Source of the DNA: Acholoe squamosa | Taxonomy: Eukaryota; Annelida; Polychaeta; Phyllodocida; Polynoidae | Direction of reading: 5' to 3' | DNA: 64,000 bases | Assembly: GCA_949317995.1 (NCBI GenBank) | Contig: OX439041.1 | Location: 9,064,001-9,128,000, forward strand | In this document: positions 1-11,734 of the stretch, piece by piece | Numbering within the stretch: position 1 is the stretch's first letter | Layout of the letters: every line of letters starts with the position of its first letter | Position numbers and translations under genes: made by a program | The notes under the pieces: model-generated | Database searches by the model: none | Told to the model about the DNA's origin: nothing | What the model saw: only the letters and a program-made list of their open reading frames with translations

Positions 1-2030
1 TTCCTTTTCCCTCCTTTCCTTTTCTCTAGCCTCCTTCTCCTCGTCCCTCTCCTTCCTCTCTCTCTCTTTCTTCTCCTTGGCCGCTCTTTCTTCCTCTCTC
101 TCCCTCCTCTCCCTTTCTTTGCTGCCCTTCCTCGCCTTCTCCTCCTCCCTCCCTTTTCTGTCCCGCTCTTTCCTGTCCTTGGTGGCCGTCTCCCCCTCTC
201 TCTCTCTCTTATCTCTGGGCGCCTTCACTTCCTCTCCTCCCTTCCTCTCCCTTTCTCCTGCTCCCTGACTAGCGGCCACGGGTAGCGGCGCGCCCCCCAT
301 CGTGACCGTGCGGGTCTCGGCCTCGGCCTCAGGCGCTGGGCTGTCCTCGCGGTCCAGCCCAGTAAGGGTGATTACCCGCCTGTCGACCGCCTCCCCCGGA
401 GATGCCGCCTCCTCGTCGTAGTCCGTAGTCAGGGGCACGCTACGGTAAGCCACCGCCTCTAGACTAGGCTCCTCCTCCTCCCAGTCGAGCTCCTCCTCCT
501 CCTGGCTGTCGTCTACCACTCGGGTGGCGATGAGGCCCTCCAGGTGGCTCTCCGGAGCCGGGGTGTTGTTGTCCGAGGTGTGGGGCTGAACGGGGGGCGG
601 CGTGGTCTGTAAGATGCGCCGCACCTGCTCCGGCGGTAGGCCCTGGCGGGGGGACCCCCCAGCGACTGATTTGCTCCCCCCCTCTTCTGTGTCCACCCTG
701 GCAGGCGAGGGGCGGTCCAGCGACACCACCTCACCTTCGGGAGTTCGCCACTGCCGACGTTGCAGGGCCTCCGCCAGGAACTGCCGCTGGTACCGCCTCG
801 CCATCTCCTGGGCCAGCTGGCCTGTATGTCGGAGGAGACCCTCTCCGACCCAGGCTGGGGCTGGGTCGCCCCCCTCGCTCCGCAGCAGCGACCGCAGCAG
901 GAGCGGGTCGCCCTCTCCCCTGGCGGAGGGGGCCTCCAGAACCTTGTCTAGGGTCCACCAGGACCCTGGCGGCCTCCCGGTCCTCCGCTGAGTGGTGACG
1001 GGACCGGCCCTGCTCCGTCGCGCCCTGGGCCTGGTCGCCCCCGGCTCCCGTCCGGGCCACCTTGCTGGGTGTGGCCGCCTCCTCATCTCCCTCCCCCAAC
1101 TCGATCCGGGGTGGATGGGCGTCCCACGCCTCCGCGGTCCCCCTCGACTCCGACTTTCGCTTTCGATCCCTCTGCGGCGAGCGGCTGTGCTCTCTCGGCT
1201 GCGGAGCCGGGCAGACCACACTGCGCAGCCACCGGGGCGATCGACGCGGGCTTGCGGCCACGGGAGTCCTTTCTGTGGTCAGGCGGGCCGCCCTTCGAGT
1301 GCCACTGCGGGAGCGAGGCCTTGGAGAGTCCCGAGCGCTGGCGGGGCTGGCCGCCGGGCTGTCCCCACCACTCTCGGTGGCCCTCTCCACGGTGGTTGCC
1401 TCCTCGGCGGTCTTCCCCCCGTGGTCGGTGGCCTCTTCCACACGGTCGGTGGCCGTCTCCGAGGCGTGGCCCTCCTCTCCTTCGGGATCCGCGCTAGCGC
1501 CCTCCTCGGATGGCGATGGCTCCTCCCCGGTGGCGGTGGTCACCGCTCCGGTGGCGGCCCCCCTATACCGTATGGTATATAACGGTGGCCGCTCGGCCTT
1601 GGACATGCTCAGCCACGGGTGGCCCGGATGCTGTGCCGCCATGTGGGTCATCAGGTCGTCCCACCAACCCTCTTTTGCCTGCGCCTGGCATTTTTTTTCC
1701 TGGGCAGTTCCACCCCGGCCCCTTCTCTGCATGGACAGCCTTGACGTGACGCGTAAACTTACGGCCACAAATGGAACAGGGGAGGGGCAACGACAACTTC
1801 TTCATGATGTAGGATTCGGTGTCGGTGTCTCTGTGGGGCCACGCCGCGCCTCGTTCTCGCCTTTCTAGGTCGGCGGTCCTAACAAGGTCGCGGTGTAGTT
1901 CCCGATCGCTACACCAGGCGGCCTCCGCGTCAGCGGTCGGTTGGTGTGGCCGTGGCCACCTCCATTTCCCGCCTCTGCCATTCCTCCCACCGCCGATTCT
2001 TGGCCGTAAAAATTGCGACCACCTTCTCAC
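1..2030 (-). pseudogene. Element Z third ORF: paired zinc fingers, S/R/P/E-rich middle, charged coiled-coil-like tail (partial)
   Basis: Placed after pol. Around 1680-1780 two adjacent zinc fingers are readable. The first is CSICGRKFTRHVKAVH (C-x2-C-x6-H-x4-H). The second is of C-x4-C-x14-H-x4-H type, ending THMAAQH, and is split between two frames at a run of eight A (minus strand, about 1690-1697). The 1768-731 frame then gives an acidic T/E/A-rich part and a basic stretch (HSRSPQRDRKRKSESR). Another shift near 731-745 leads to an open frame to position 1: a Pro-rich part, an acidic EEEE block, then a long Lys/Arg/Glu-rich tail encoded by the purine-rich minus strand of 1-270. No membrane segment is visible. 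Function unknown. The same layout occurs in elements A, B and C. Confidence 0.65.
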
Positions 2031-4091
2031 TCATCTCTCGCGCCGGATTCGCCCCTTTTTTGTTGAGTCAATTTCACCCGCCCCACCACTCTCTCAGTGC
2101 TAATTTCCTTTCTTTCTTTTTCAGGACGCCAACCCCCACCGTGGCCAGCCGGTGGCCGAAGGATGAATTCTGCTGTCCCGGGCTTGGGGACCCTCACACC
2201 ACGCCTCCCAGCCTCTCTCCGGACTCCCTCCCTCTCAGGTAAGTCACCCCCGCCTTTTTCCTGCCCTTTTACGAGGTACCAGTGCCAATATGACGCGCAC
2301 AAGCGCCCTCCTCTTCTAGTCACCGCACCCATGGGAGCCGCCGAGTTGCCGGTGTCCCTGTGGTCGGCAGGAGTCGCCTTGGTTACCGCCGTAACACCCG
2401 GATGTGGCCCGCCTTCCGCCGACCACACTAGGTGGCGCCCCGGTGGCTTTACCCCCGCGGCCGCTCCAGAGGGCACCACCGGTGGCCACTCCCCACCGGC
2501 GGCCGACCCCGCCCACCGTACCACCTCCGCAGGTTCCTCCCGCGGGACCTGGGTCTTTTTCAGTAAGTCATAGTGAACCACCCGGATCTTCCGGCCCTTT
2601 TTGATCTCCCAAACCGGGCCCCTCAAACTCCGGGTGATCGTCAAGGGGCCCAACCATGGCCGCATGAACTTGGGACACTTGCCTCACACGGGTGGAATAA
2701 TTCCTCTCCTGGCGGCGGACCGCTTCCCCCATGTGCTTTAAAGCATAAGCGTGGCCCTTCGCCATCCGGACTTGCAGTTTTACGGCGAACCCCTCCCCGC
2801 CCCCGGCTCCCTCCGGGTGGCCACCTTCCGGCTGGGGGTAGATGAGGCTCCCAGGTAACAGCGTCTCCCTCCCCATCATCATGAAGTTGGGGGCCTGATT
2901 GGTCGACGCCTGCACCGACGACCGATAAGCGGCCATGACGAACGGTAGCTGTAAGTCCCAGTCAGCCTGGTTCTCGTCCACCGTCATGGCGAGCATGGCC
3001 TCCACGGTGCGGTTGCACCTCTCCACCAATCCATCCGACTTCAGATTGTAGGGACAGGTACGGGTCTGTGCCACCCCCAAGAGACGGTGCACCTCCCGTC
3101 GATGCGGCGCCAGTCGTCGGGGAGCCATTTTAATAGGGGCCGCCACCCCCATCTCTATGGTGTGTGAGACCAAGTCAGTATGTCCCAGGTCCTCATCGCC
3201 CTCCTGGAATGCTGCCTTATTTCGGGCAATGAGCTGGATCCACTCCTGATCATCCTCGACCTGGGTTCCCCCCAAAAGCTGCTCTACAAGCGTCCGGGAC
3301 CCCTTGCGTGGCCCCTCGGTCACCATACAGCACTCCTCCCCCCGGAGCTCCTCCTCCCCCACAGCCTCGGCCACAGCCACGTGCATCCCCTTGTAAAGGA
3401 CCACCAGATTAGGGCCCGGATTACAGACCAGGACCGGCACCTCCCCCCTCTCGGGCATCACCAATGCCCTGCCTATCCGAATCCCCCTCGCCATCTCCAC
3501 CTTCTCCACTCCTTCCACCAGCATGTCCGTCTGCCCGGCCGATTCCGGCACACGCGCCTGTATGACCCTCTCCGTGCGACCCCTCACCCATTCCGTCCGC
3601 GAGCTCACCAGTCGGCAGGGCTGAGTCCCGTGCTCCTCTTCCGGCCACACCAGCCTCTCCCCGGCCATGTCGATTGTCGCCCGCGTCTGCCTCAAGAAAT
3701 CTGCACCCAGCAGGCCCGTCACCCGACCCTCCACCGGCAGCGGCTTCCCATCCGCCTTATGGAATGCTGTTATCACCGGTCTCAGTTCCCCAGGGGACCC
3801 CTCCGCCTTCCACCATGCTGTGGAGAGCAAGTTGCTGGTGGCCCCCGTGTCCACCACTAAGTGGATGTCCTTACCCCATAACTTCCTTCCGACCTCCAGG
3901 CCGTTCCCCTTCTTTTCCTTCCGACCCAGCCATTCTCTCCTCCTTTTCTCTCCATGGGTCTCCTCCCGGCTGGAAGAGGGGACCCCGTCTAGTTGTCCGA
4001 AGCCTTCTTCGTCGCCTCTCTCTTCCGAGCGGCCTCGACCCGCTTCCTCCAGGCAGGGCAGTTGCGCTTGAAGTGATCTGGCGCCCCGCAC
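2027..4091 (-). pseudogene. pol: Element Z pol: protease joined to the integrase C-terminal half by a large internal deletion
   Basis: An open frame of 507 codons (4091-2568) holds an aspartic protease with VDTGATSNLLS (about 3860) and the typical GLLGADFLR. It continues into the first residues of a reverse transcriptase (APRRLAPHRR), then jumps near 3070 directly to the end of the integrase core (CPYNLKSDGLVERCNRT). RT, RNase H, the integrase zinc domain and the first two catalytic Asp are missing, but the frame stayed open across the join. A frameshift near 2665 moves the integrase C-terminal domain (WLGPLTITRSL, then VVHYDLLK) into the 2665-2027 frame. The remainder of that frame is Gly/Pro/Arg-rich and reaches the third ORF. 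Confidence 0.85.
2125..2238 (+). other. Possible antisense exon across element Z (strong splice signals on the plus strand)
   Basis: On the strand opposite to Z, a pyrimidine tract ending TTTCTTTTTCAG is followed by 114 nt and then CAGGTAAGT, an almost ideal acceptor and donor pair. The enclosed 114 nt are a multiple of three and one frame is open throughout. Nothing shows it is transcribed; GC-rich pyrimidine-strand sequence can produce such sites by chance. Confidence 0.25.
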
Positions 4092-5431
4092 TCGAAGCAG
4101 CCCCCTCCCCTACTTGCCCCCTCCCCCTCTGCGGTTACAGGGGCCGATCGGGCCAGGGACTCCTTCATCTGGGTGACCGCCACCCGCAGCTCCCCCATCT
4201 CTTCCGCCATTGACTTCGTGGCGGACCTGACCTTCACCGCCTTCGCCCGTTCCTCCTTAAGGTAAGTTTCTGCCCGTATACCCTTTTCCACCGCCCGTAG
4301 GAGAGTCGGGATCTCGCCCTGGTATATCCACTGTCAGAGCTCCGTATCCTCCAGACATTCGACAAACCTATCCTTAGCCATGCCATCTACCATCTGGGCG
4401 TCCGCATTGGGGTAGGACAGCCGCACCAGTCACAGGATCTCCTCCGAGAGGGTTTGTAACTCCTCCCCCGGCTTCCGCACCCGGGTGCGGAGCAGAGCCT
4501 TATACGATTCCACCTGACTCTTCGGCTGGAATCTATTTACTAGTGCGTCCCGCAACTTCTTATATCCCCCAGGAGCCGCCGGCCGCTCTGACGCCAACAG
4601 CCGCCGGGCGACCCCCGACAGGCTTATTCCCAGAAACGTCCCCGACTCCCTTTCCGTCCATCCGTTAGCCATGACGCAGAGGTCGAAGTGTGATAAAAAC
4701 TCCTCCAGATCGCTCGACCCGTCATACTTGCCCGGCATCACAATTGGCTTCCGGGTGGCCCCCTCGCCCCCGGGCCCCGGCCTGCCCGGGCGTATCCCGC
4801 CACCTGGCGCCATCATTCCCTGCGTCTGCTCCATCCCCAGGGGCGTGGAGCTCCTGGCCCCCTCCACACTCTCCGTCCTAGAGCTACTTCTGGGGCTGCC
4901 CTGCCTCAGCCATTCCGCCAACAGGTCTGTCCCCTCCCTTCCAATCGTTTCGCGGCCCTCTCTGACCTCCCCGTGGGCCCTGTCAGGGCCCCAGTCTCGC
5001 GTCAGCTCCTCCCTCCGGTGACCCTCCTTATCATTCCCCGCTCCACCGAACACCGGGCCACCGAACTGGCCACCCACCGAACCGCCGCCCGTTCCACCGA
5101 CCTGGCCACCGAACTCAGTCGGGCCCATTTCACTGTCCACTTTAGCGGCCGCACCAAGAGGTGCCCGGTGACTAGCCACGCCACCCTTTACTCCCACTTT
5201 CTCCCCAGGTGATGCTTCCTCTGCCCTCCTGTCCGGCCGTTCCTCCATCACCCACTTCCTGTCGTCTGCTCCGGTGGCGTCGATGGCGCCGGCCGCCGCA
5301 GCCACTGGCCCTTTTACTTTAACAGAGACCTCCTCATCCACAACCTGGATCAGCTCTCCTCGCCTACCCGCCCCTAACTGCTCCTCCAGGGCTGCACTCT
5401 CCTCCTCCATCTTTAATTCGCTATCTGCCAT
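3989..5431 (-). pseudogene. gag: Element Z gag (capsid and CCHC nucleocapsid), two nonsense codons
   Basis: Starts at the ATG at 5431 shortly after the primer site. The first ~200 residues are acidic and Gly-rich. A Ty3-type capsid region follows (around residues 215-330: MPGKYDGSSDLEEFLSHFDL, then GYKKLRDALVNRFQP). One CCHC zinc knuckle (CFECGAPDHFKRNC) lies near the end, about 4055-4100. Two in-frame TGA codons, at 4430-4432 and 4334-4336, interrupt an otherwise open frame; both could be CGA-to-TGA changes. The gag end overlaps the pol frame by about 100 nt (3989-4091) in the -1 frame, as expected for frameshift expression of pol. The particle-forming function is family knowledge. Confidence 0.85.
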
Positions 5432-5474
5432 GCCTGTGTTTCTACTCTGGTACGCCCAGGTTCGTTAATGTAAA

Positions 5475-5492
5475 CAACCACCGCTGTCACCA
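5475..5492 (-). promoter_or_regulatory. Candidate tRNA primer-binding site of element Z
   Basis: The minus strand directly after the LTR end reads TTGGTGACAGCGGTGG. It starts with the TGG expected as complement of a tRNA CCA end, one base after the LTR. The sequence most resembles primer sites for tRNA-Leu; that assignment is from memory of tRNA 3' ends and is tentative. Confidence 0.6.
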
Positions 5493-5493
5493 A

Positions 5494-5900
5494 TGTAATA
5501 ACCAGAGTCAACACCGTGTATAAAGAATGGAATATAAAGTTACAGCCGTTGTTGTTGTTTTATTTCTTAGGAGCCTTAAGGACTAACAGTCACTGGTCAT
5601 CAGTTACTTGCTTATACTGATACTTGTACTTATACTGATTCTTTGCTTAGAGACGCCACTCTGTTCGTGAACTAGGACTAGCCACCGAACTCCCTTAAGA
5701 TAGCTTACACGTAGGCCACCTGAGTGTCTGATCGCGTCTGCTCTAAAACCACCGGACACCGCGTTTTATAGCCCCCGGCCGCATACGGTGACGTCACAAG
5801 GCTGTGACGTCACCGCCGACGCGTCACCTAGCAGTCACCGCGGGAACCGGCCACCGAGCCTCGGTGGCTGCCGCCGAGCCGCCGGCCAATGTTTATTACA
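5494..5900 (-). repeat. 5' LTR of element Z
   Basis: The boundaries are inverted ends TGTAATAA (5494) and TTATTACA (5900), the TG...CA form expected of an LTR, giving 407 bp. On the minus strand there is a TATA box (CTATAAAA, about 5762-5771) and a polyadenylation signal (AATAAA, about 5556-5561). It sits directly in front of the primer-binding site and gag. The partner LTR is not in the window, so the ends are inferred from the terminal inverted repeats alone. Confidence 0.8.
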
Positions 5901-7476
5901 ATACGAACGGTCAGTTATGTTGTGATAAGGCCAACTATGAAGCTGACATAAGTCAGTATCAAAGTGAATTAGAAAAATTGAAATTCAGTGTAATAAGCAA
6001 GCTGAAGACAATGAGACAATCTGGACGGGTATTATAGCATATGATAAACAACTGGAGGAAGATAGACAGAAACTCACAACTGACTATAGGCAATATAGAT
6101 CCGAATGTGGTATCTACAATGTTGGCAAATACAGTCCAAGACGTAACGCCCACCAGATACAATCCATTTGTAACTGATGGGGCGGATAAAAATGTAGATT
6201 CGCGTATCTACAAGAAACCAGATCATTCCACAGCCAGTCGAGTGGGTGTTCTGACCAGTACAACAGTACTAATCGGCACAAATCAAGGATCTACCAGTAG
6301 TGGGCCTACACCTCATGTTCCTAAACATGATCCGGTTGTAGGTCCGGCACTGGCGATACCAGATCTGAGTCATAAGATTAATCCGACTCAAGTTAATACA
6401 GCAGCAGGTGGACCAAACACAACTCCACCACCCCAACCTCGTGTATCGGGACCAGTAAGAAATTTACTTACGCCACCTTCATATTTTTCTCAACCCGGAC
6501 ATAGCACTCCAGCAGGACTGAGATTGCCTAACCGAAACACAGGCTCAAGCAATGCATCTAATAGTGGACAAGTTCCAAGGCCAAACCCACCGCAACCGAA
6601 TGTGGTAGGGGGCAAGTACTTACCTAGACCAACTCCTCAAGGATATAATTATAATAACTATAATCCTGGAGGAGGGGGGAATTCCTATTCAGGAAGTTCA
6701 TACAACCAGGGAGGGAATCAAAATTATTCCTACCCTAGGTATGCTCCTTCCGGAACACCTGGAAATACTGGCTACAGCGGAGGCTACCATAGTGGTTCCT
6801 CTGGAAACTACTCTAACAATGGACCCCTAGGAGGTAACCCTGGAGGTGGGCCCGGTGGACCTGGATCCGGAGGATCAGGATCGGGAGGAGATGGCAGGAA
6901 ACCAAATCGGAGGACATCCATGCCAACAGGGATGCAAAACATCTTTGATAGAAGCCAATGTATCCAGAATTTGGGCATTGACTGCAGATGGCAAGGAGGT
7001 CATTAACTGGAGCATGCGAGAGGCAGATAGACTATGAGGATGTAATAATCCGGCTCGTAGACAGGCAAGAATACCCCCTACTTATGATTCGAATGATCCA
7101 TGGAAGGACAGGTATCAGGCTTTTGTCGATGAACTGTAGCGGTTGGACAAAAGAAGAAGCTCTGCCTTATCTCATCTGTTGGTTAAATAAGGGCGGAAAA
7201 GTAGCCCTCAACCAGTGGAGAGCAGCGTACAGAATATACGGTATCTACGACTAACAACTACAACTGTCCCTACCATAGCAGATGCTGCTGGTCCTAACCA
7301 ACCTGGTGGAGACAGCAAGATTAACTGATGCTCTGAGAAGGCCCCGAGTGGATAAATCCCAAAGGAGGTGCTTTAGATGTCAGAAATGAGGACACTATGC
7401 AGCCAAATGTACAGCTTATAAGCTTGTCCCTCGAGAACAGGAAGGTATCTCTGGAGTAACCACAGAGGAAAACTGA
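5901..7476 (+). pseudogene. gag: Element A gag, 5'-truncated, with a deleted capsid C-terminus
   Basis: Begins at the junction with Z. A charged segment (YEADISQYQSELEKLKF) is followed, after a TAG at 6035-6037, by a long Pro/Thr/Asn-rich then Gly/Tyr/Asn-rich region (6041-6900, many GGN and YNN groups). It then shows the capsid motif CSGWTKEEALPYLICWLNKGG (about 7134-7196, shared with element C), and a CCHC knuckle (CFRCQK, then HYAAKC, about 7370-7410) carrying an in-frame TGA. Compared with C, the capsid C-terminal half between 7255 and 7320 is missing. The Gly/Asn/Tyr-rich front is unusual for Ty3 gag and may be a disordered assembly domain (inference). Confidence 0.75.
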
Positions 7477-10400
7477 GGAGGGGTCCCTCGATGGGCAGAT
7501 AAGGGGATCCTGATGACAAATCTTGCCATGATATCATCATTCGTGACGATAGTTCGCATGCAGTAGCAAATTCGCCTAGCACCAGAGTGGTTGTAGACAC
7601 CCGGAAGGTTAGGCAGGCCGATACAACAGGTGCCCAGGGAGAACAGGGGAAACCCAGTACCGGTAACGAGGTAGGCGCCTATTTTTTAGCCAGGGTTTGT
7701 AGTGCCCACCTACCCCCGGGTCATCCTTGTGTGGAATTCCTAAAAGGATGTGGATTGACTCCAGGTGTGAACAATGACGTCCCGATTCTCACGGACATGC
7801 CCTCCGTTCTCAACAGAAGGCGGTGGTATGTTTGCCTCACTGTTAATGGAAGATCCGCTGAATTTTTTATGGATAAGGGTGCTAGGCACTCCTGTATCTC
7901 TAAGAGGTTCTACGATCTTATACTGAATGACGATGATACTCTCATGTCGGGAGGGAATGCTCAGACGGCCGATGGCAGTACTATGCAAACGTATGGTAGA
8001 ACTTGTGTGAAATTGCAATTGGATGGAATACATGACTATGTCATGAGTGCCACCGTTGCGGATATAGCAGATGAAGGGATACTCGGGTTGGATCTCGCAT
8101 CCCTGTATGGTGTGGTCTTTGAGCCACAATCAGGAGTGTTGAGTGTGAAATACCCATATCCTGTAAAGGTTAGATGTGTACTGAGACAAGTAAGCAGTAT
8201 GGCAAGTGTAGCATACACTGTCCGAATTTCGGCAGGTGTAGCCTGCGATGTGCTCTTAAGGAGCGATCCTGTGATATGCAATAAGCCTGCAGTGATAGAA
8301 CCGGATGTAGCTACTTTATCAATTATTAGACTAATTTCCATAGATACTATAGTAGCGAATGCATCCTGGACGGTAGTACTGGTTTCCAACACTGGGAATG
8401 CTACTATCTACCTGAAAAAAGGACAGGTCTTTGGAAATGTTACACTTTCGGAAACAGTAACCGATAGTAACTTGAAGTTACCCAAGGTAACGGATGACGA
8501 TGATATTTCGGATGACTTATTAAAGTTGTATAAAGAAACTTCATTAGAGAATCCGGAACATTGGAAAGAGTTTTATGATTTGCTCCATCAGTATAGAACT
8601 GCCTTTGCCAAACCCGGTAAAAAATTGGGTACCGCAACTAAGGTAGTACATAAAATAGATACTGGAGAAGCAGAACCATTTAAGATACCGTATAGACGGT
8701 TACCTTTAGCAATGAAAAGAGTAGCTGAAGAGGAAATAAATAAGATGTAGGAACAAGACGTAATAGTCCCATCCAATAGTCCATGGAGTAGTCCCGTATG
8801 TATGGTAACTAAGAAAGATGGTACCATACGCTTCTGTATAGACTACAGAAATTTGAATGGAGTAACGAAAAAGAATTTGTATCCATTACCGAGAACAGAT
8901 GAAATCCTTAGGAGGCAACAGTTGGTTTTGTACCCTAGACTTGCAATCCGGATATTGGCAAGTGGGAATGAATCCATCCGATATGGAGAAAATAGCATTA
9001 TCAAGTTATATTGGATTATTCGAATATAACGTAATGCCTTTTGGCTTGTGCAATGCACCAGCTACATTTGAAGCAATGATGGAAACTCTTTTGAGTGACC
9101 TGTTGTGGAAAAATGCTTAGTGTACCTTGATGACGGAAGAGTCTTCGGAAAGACATTTGAAGAATGTTCTAACAATCTCAAATTAGTATTAGAACGTATT
9201 ATTTCTAATGGTCTCAAATTAAAACCTAAGAAATGTCATATGTTCAGAAAGTCCATAAACTATTTGGGCCATATCATTTCAGATGAGGGAATAAAAGCTG
9301 ACCCAGAGAAAATCGAATCAGTTACGAATTGGAGTAGACCTAACTCACCTAAAGAAGTGAGATCATTTTTAGGCTTCTGTTCCTATTACAGGGAATTCAT
9401 TCCAAATTATTCTAGAGTCAGTTACCCATTACAAATAATAGCCAACTGGACCCCAGGATGTACCAAGGAAAATTTTCCTTGGAAGCATGAACAGGAATCG
9501 GCTTTTCTAAAGCTATAGAATCTGTTCACAAGTACTCCTGTATTGCAATATCTGAATGAGACGGATCATTTCATACTGGATACAGATGCTAGTAATGACA
9601 GCATTGGTGCCACCCTTTCGCAAGTCCAAATTGGAAGAGAGGTACCCATTGCTTTTGCTAGCAATACACTGAGTAAAACTCAACGCAATTACTTTAGTTA
9701 CAATACACTTCTTATGGGGGACTGACTTTACTCTACGTATGGATCATTCCTCTTTAAGATGGTTATTGAACTTCCGAGATGCTGAAGGTATGTTGGGTCA
9801 ATGGTTAGCCCATTTATCCGAATACGGGCTAGAACATCGCCAGATTCAGCATAGACCCAGAGTGAAGCGTTTAAATCCTGATGCCTTGTCTCGAATACCA
9901 ATCCTGAAATGTGATAATCCGATTGTACTGAATGTGGGGCTCACAGAGCAGGGATTCGGAGATCTTTCGAACCCCTAGTCGCCAGTCTATGGATCACATA
10001 CGACGGTTTCAGGAAGCTGACTCAATAGCTGCACAGCTACTGCAATTGGTACCTAGGGGTATACGTCCAGTCAGACCACAGGTCCCTCTGGAAAATCGAG
10101 AAATAAGAAGGTTTCTTGCTCAATGGACTGAGCTTGAAGTCCGGAAAGGCGTGTTATACCATTGGAAGCCATGAAATAATGGTGAGAAACTCATACAAGT
10201 GGTCATACCACATGCAATGAGGCATGACATTATGTATTATTGTCATGGACATCGGACCAGTGGTCATTTCGGATGGGTAACCACCTGTCCGAACTGTTGT
10301 AATAACAAACCCGGACCCGGGATGGGCAAACTTCCCCTATTGCAGGAACTTTTCGGAGTTAGATTTGAGAGAATCGGGGTAGATATCATTAGTGGATTTA

Positions 10401-11179
10401 ACACAAACGCTAATGATAATACCTGTATGATAGTAGTGTTTGATTACTATACAAAGTATACCAAAGTTTTCCCACTACCGGATCACAAAGCAGTTACTTG
10501 TGCCGAAGCCTTTGTAAAAGGTTGGGTACTGACTTTCGGTGTGCCACTTATACTACACAGTGACAAAGGTAGAGAATTCGAGTCAATTCTCTGGCAAGGG
10601 ATGTGCGAATACTTAGCTATTTGCAAAACTAGAACCAATCCGTATAGGCCACAGAGTAACAGATTGGTCAAAAGGTTCAATAGAACCCTTATTCAGGTCC
10701 TAAAGTCACTTGTGAATGAAAACATGGATGATTGGGACGAGCAATGTCATTTTGTAACACATGCTTACAACAGTACGGTACATTCAAGTACCAACTGTAC
10801 TCCGAATCTTCTAGTTTTCGGAGAGGATTTAATAATGCCTGCAGACTTGGTATTTGGAGTCGTAGGTATGGACCCGGAGCTACCTTGTCACATAGTTTTC
10901 GTTGAATGTTTAAGGGACAGATTCAAAAAAGCATATGAATCTGTCCGAATTGATTTAGAGAAAAGTGCCAAATGGCAGAAAGTTGGATATGATACCGATC
11001 TAAAGCATCAGAAATTCAAATCCGGAGATAGAGTGCTAAGACTGCACGAACCACTTAGACATGTAAAATTAGCGTCTAATTGGGATGGTCCTTTTACAAT
11101 AACCCAGGTTATTAGTGATTGTACTGTAATCATCTTCGAACTGTCAGGTCTCAAAAGGAACTATCCGAAGAGGGGATAG
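7477..11179 (+). pseudogene. pol: Element A pol: protease, RT, RNase H, integrase; catalytically damaged
   Basis: Protease around 7800-7930 reads MDKGARHS where element C has MDTGASHS, so the catalytic DTG is DKG (7872-7880). RT follows with a stop at 8748-8750, the segment [19 protein letters not shown], a frameshift near 8920, MPFGLCNAPATFEAMM and YLDD at about 9124. RNase H has DTDASNDSIGA, but the TKREL-containing stretch is deleted near 9700. Integrase has H...H (CHGHRTSGHFG) and TCPNCC with the intervening ~25 residues deleted, then the core with DIISGF and LHSDKGREF. The third catalytic position is Lys in SNRLVKRFNRT (AAA at 10670-10672), where element B has Glu. A basic GPF-type C-terminal domain ends at 11179. 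Confidence 0.9.
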
Positions 11180-11734
11180 TCGTCTGTCGCAGCCCTTGAC
11201 TTGCCCAGAGGACTGCAGTGACCTAACCTGTATACACAACGAGTGTTATGTTTACATTTAGGGGAACGAATAACAACTGACCAGAAAGGCCTAATTGTCG
11301 TCACTGTATGATGTACCAGTGGGTAGTGGATGGATAATCCAGTGGTTTTGCTTAAGCTTTCCATAAACTCCACTTAATTCCCTAGACGAGTCGACAGCAT
11401 GAGCGATAATACCTAAAAACATTCAGTTTGTTTATGTTCCACCCGTAGCATGTGCGTTGCCGCATGACGTCATCGTGTCCAGTCTTGGCTGACCTCTCGT
11501 GACCCTGCTTGCAAGCGTGGAAATGATGTCACGGAAGCTGGTGCATCGACATATTGGTTTTTTGGTGAGGATCGAGGCGGACGAGTGATCGTCCGTCTGC
11601 TGATTTATCACCTTTTAACAATCTAGCACCACCCACAGAGTCGATTCTCAGGAAGGCGGCTCCGATATCTGTCGGCCCCGACGCCGTTAAAGTCAGGAAA
11701 AGGAGGGTTGAACTCCCGTGAGGTTCCTTCAGTC
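11180..11734 (+). other. Spacer between pol and third ORF of element A
   Basis: 555 bp without a supported ORF. It carries GC-richer stretches just before the third ORF. In element C the matching region is lost through a deletion, and in element B (20246-20804) it is equally non-coding. A splice acceptor or internal promoter for the third ORF would be expected here, but none stands out. Confidence 0.4.

Larger units (their letters stand above)
1..5900 (-). mobile_element. Element Z: Ty3/gypsy-type LTR retrotransposon, right part, nested in element A
   Basis: Read on the minus strand the order is LTR (5494-5900), primer-binding site, gag, protease, a shortened pol, and a third ORF that leaves the window at position 1. 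The 3' LTR is therefore outside. The coding part is GC-rich, unlike the AT-rich elements A, B and C, so it is a different lineage. Sequence immediately right of the LTR (from 5901) reads as the N-terminal gag region of plus-strand element A, which implies Z inserted into A. The copy is dead: two TGA codons in gag, a large pol deletion and several frameshifts. Confidence 0.85.

Noticed and set aside
1062..1868. Long plus-strand ORFs in 600-5200 (for example 268 codons at 1062)
   Set aside because: They are shadows caused by the high GC content of element Z. The minus frames carry the retroelement motifs.
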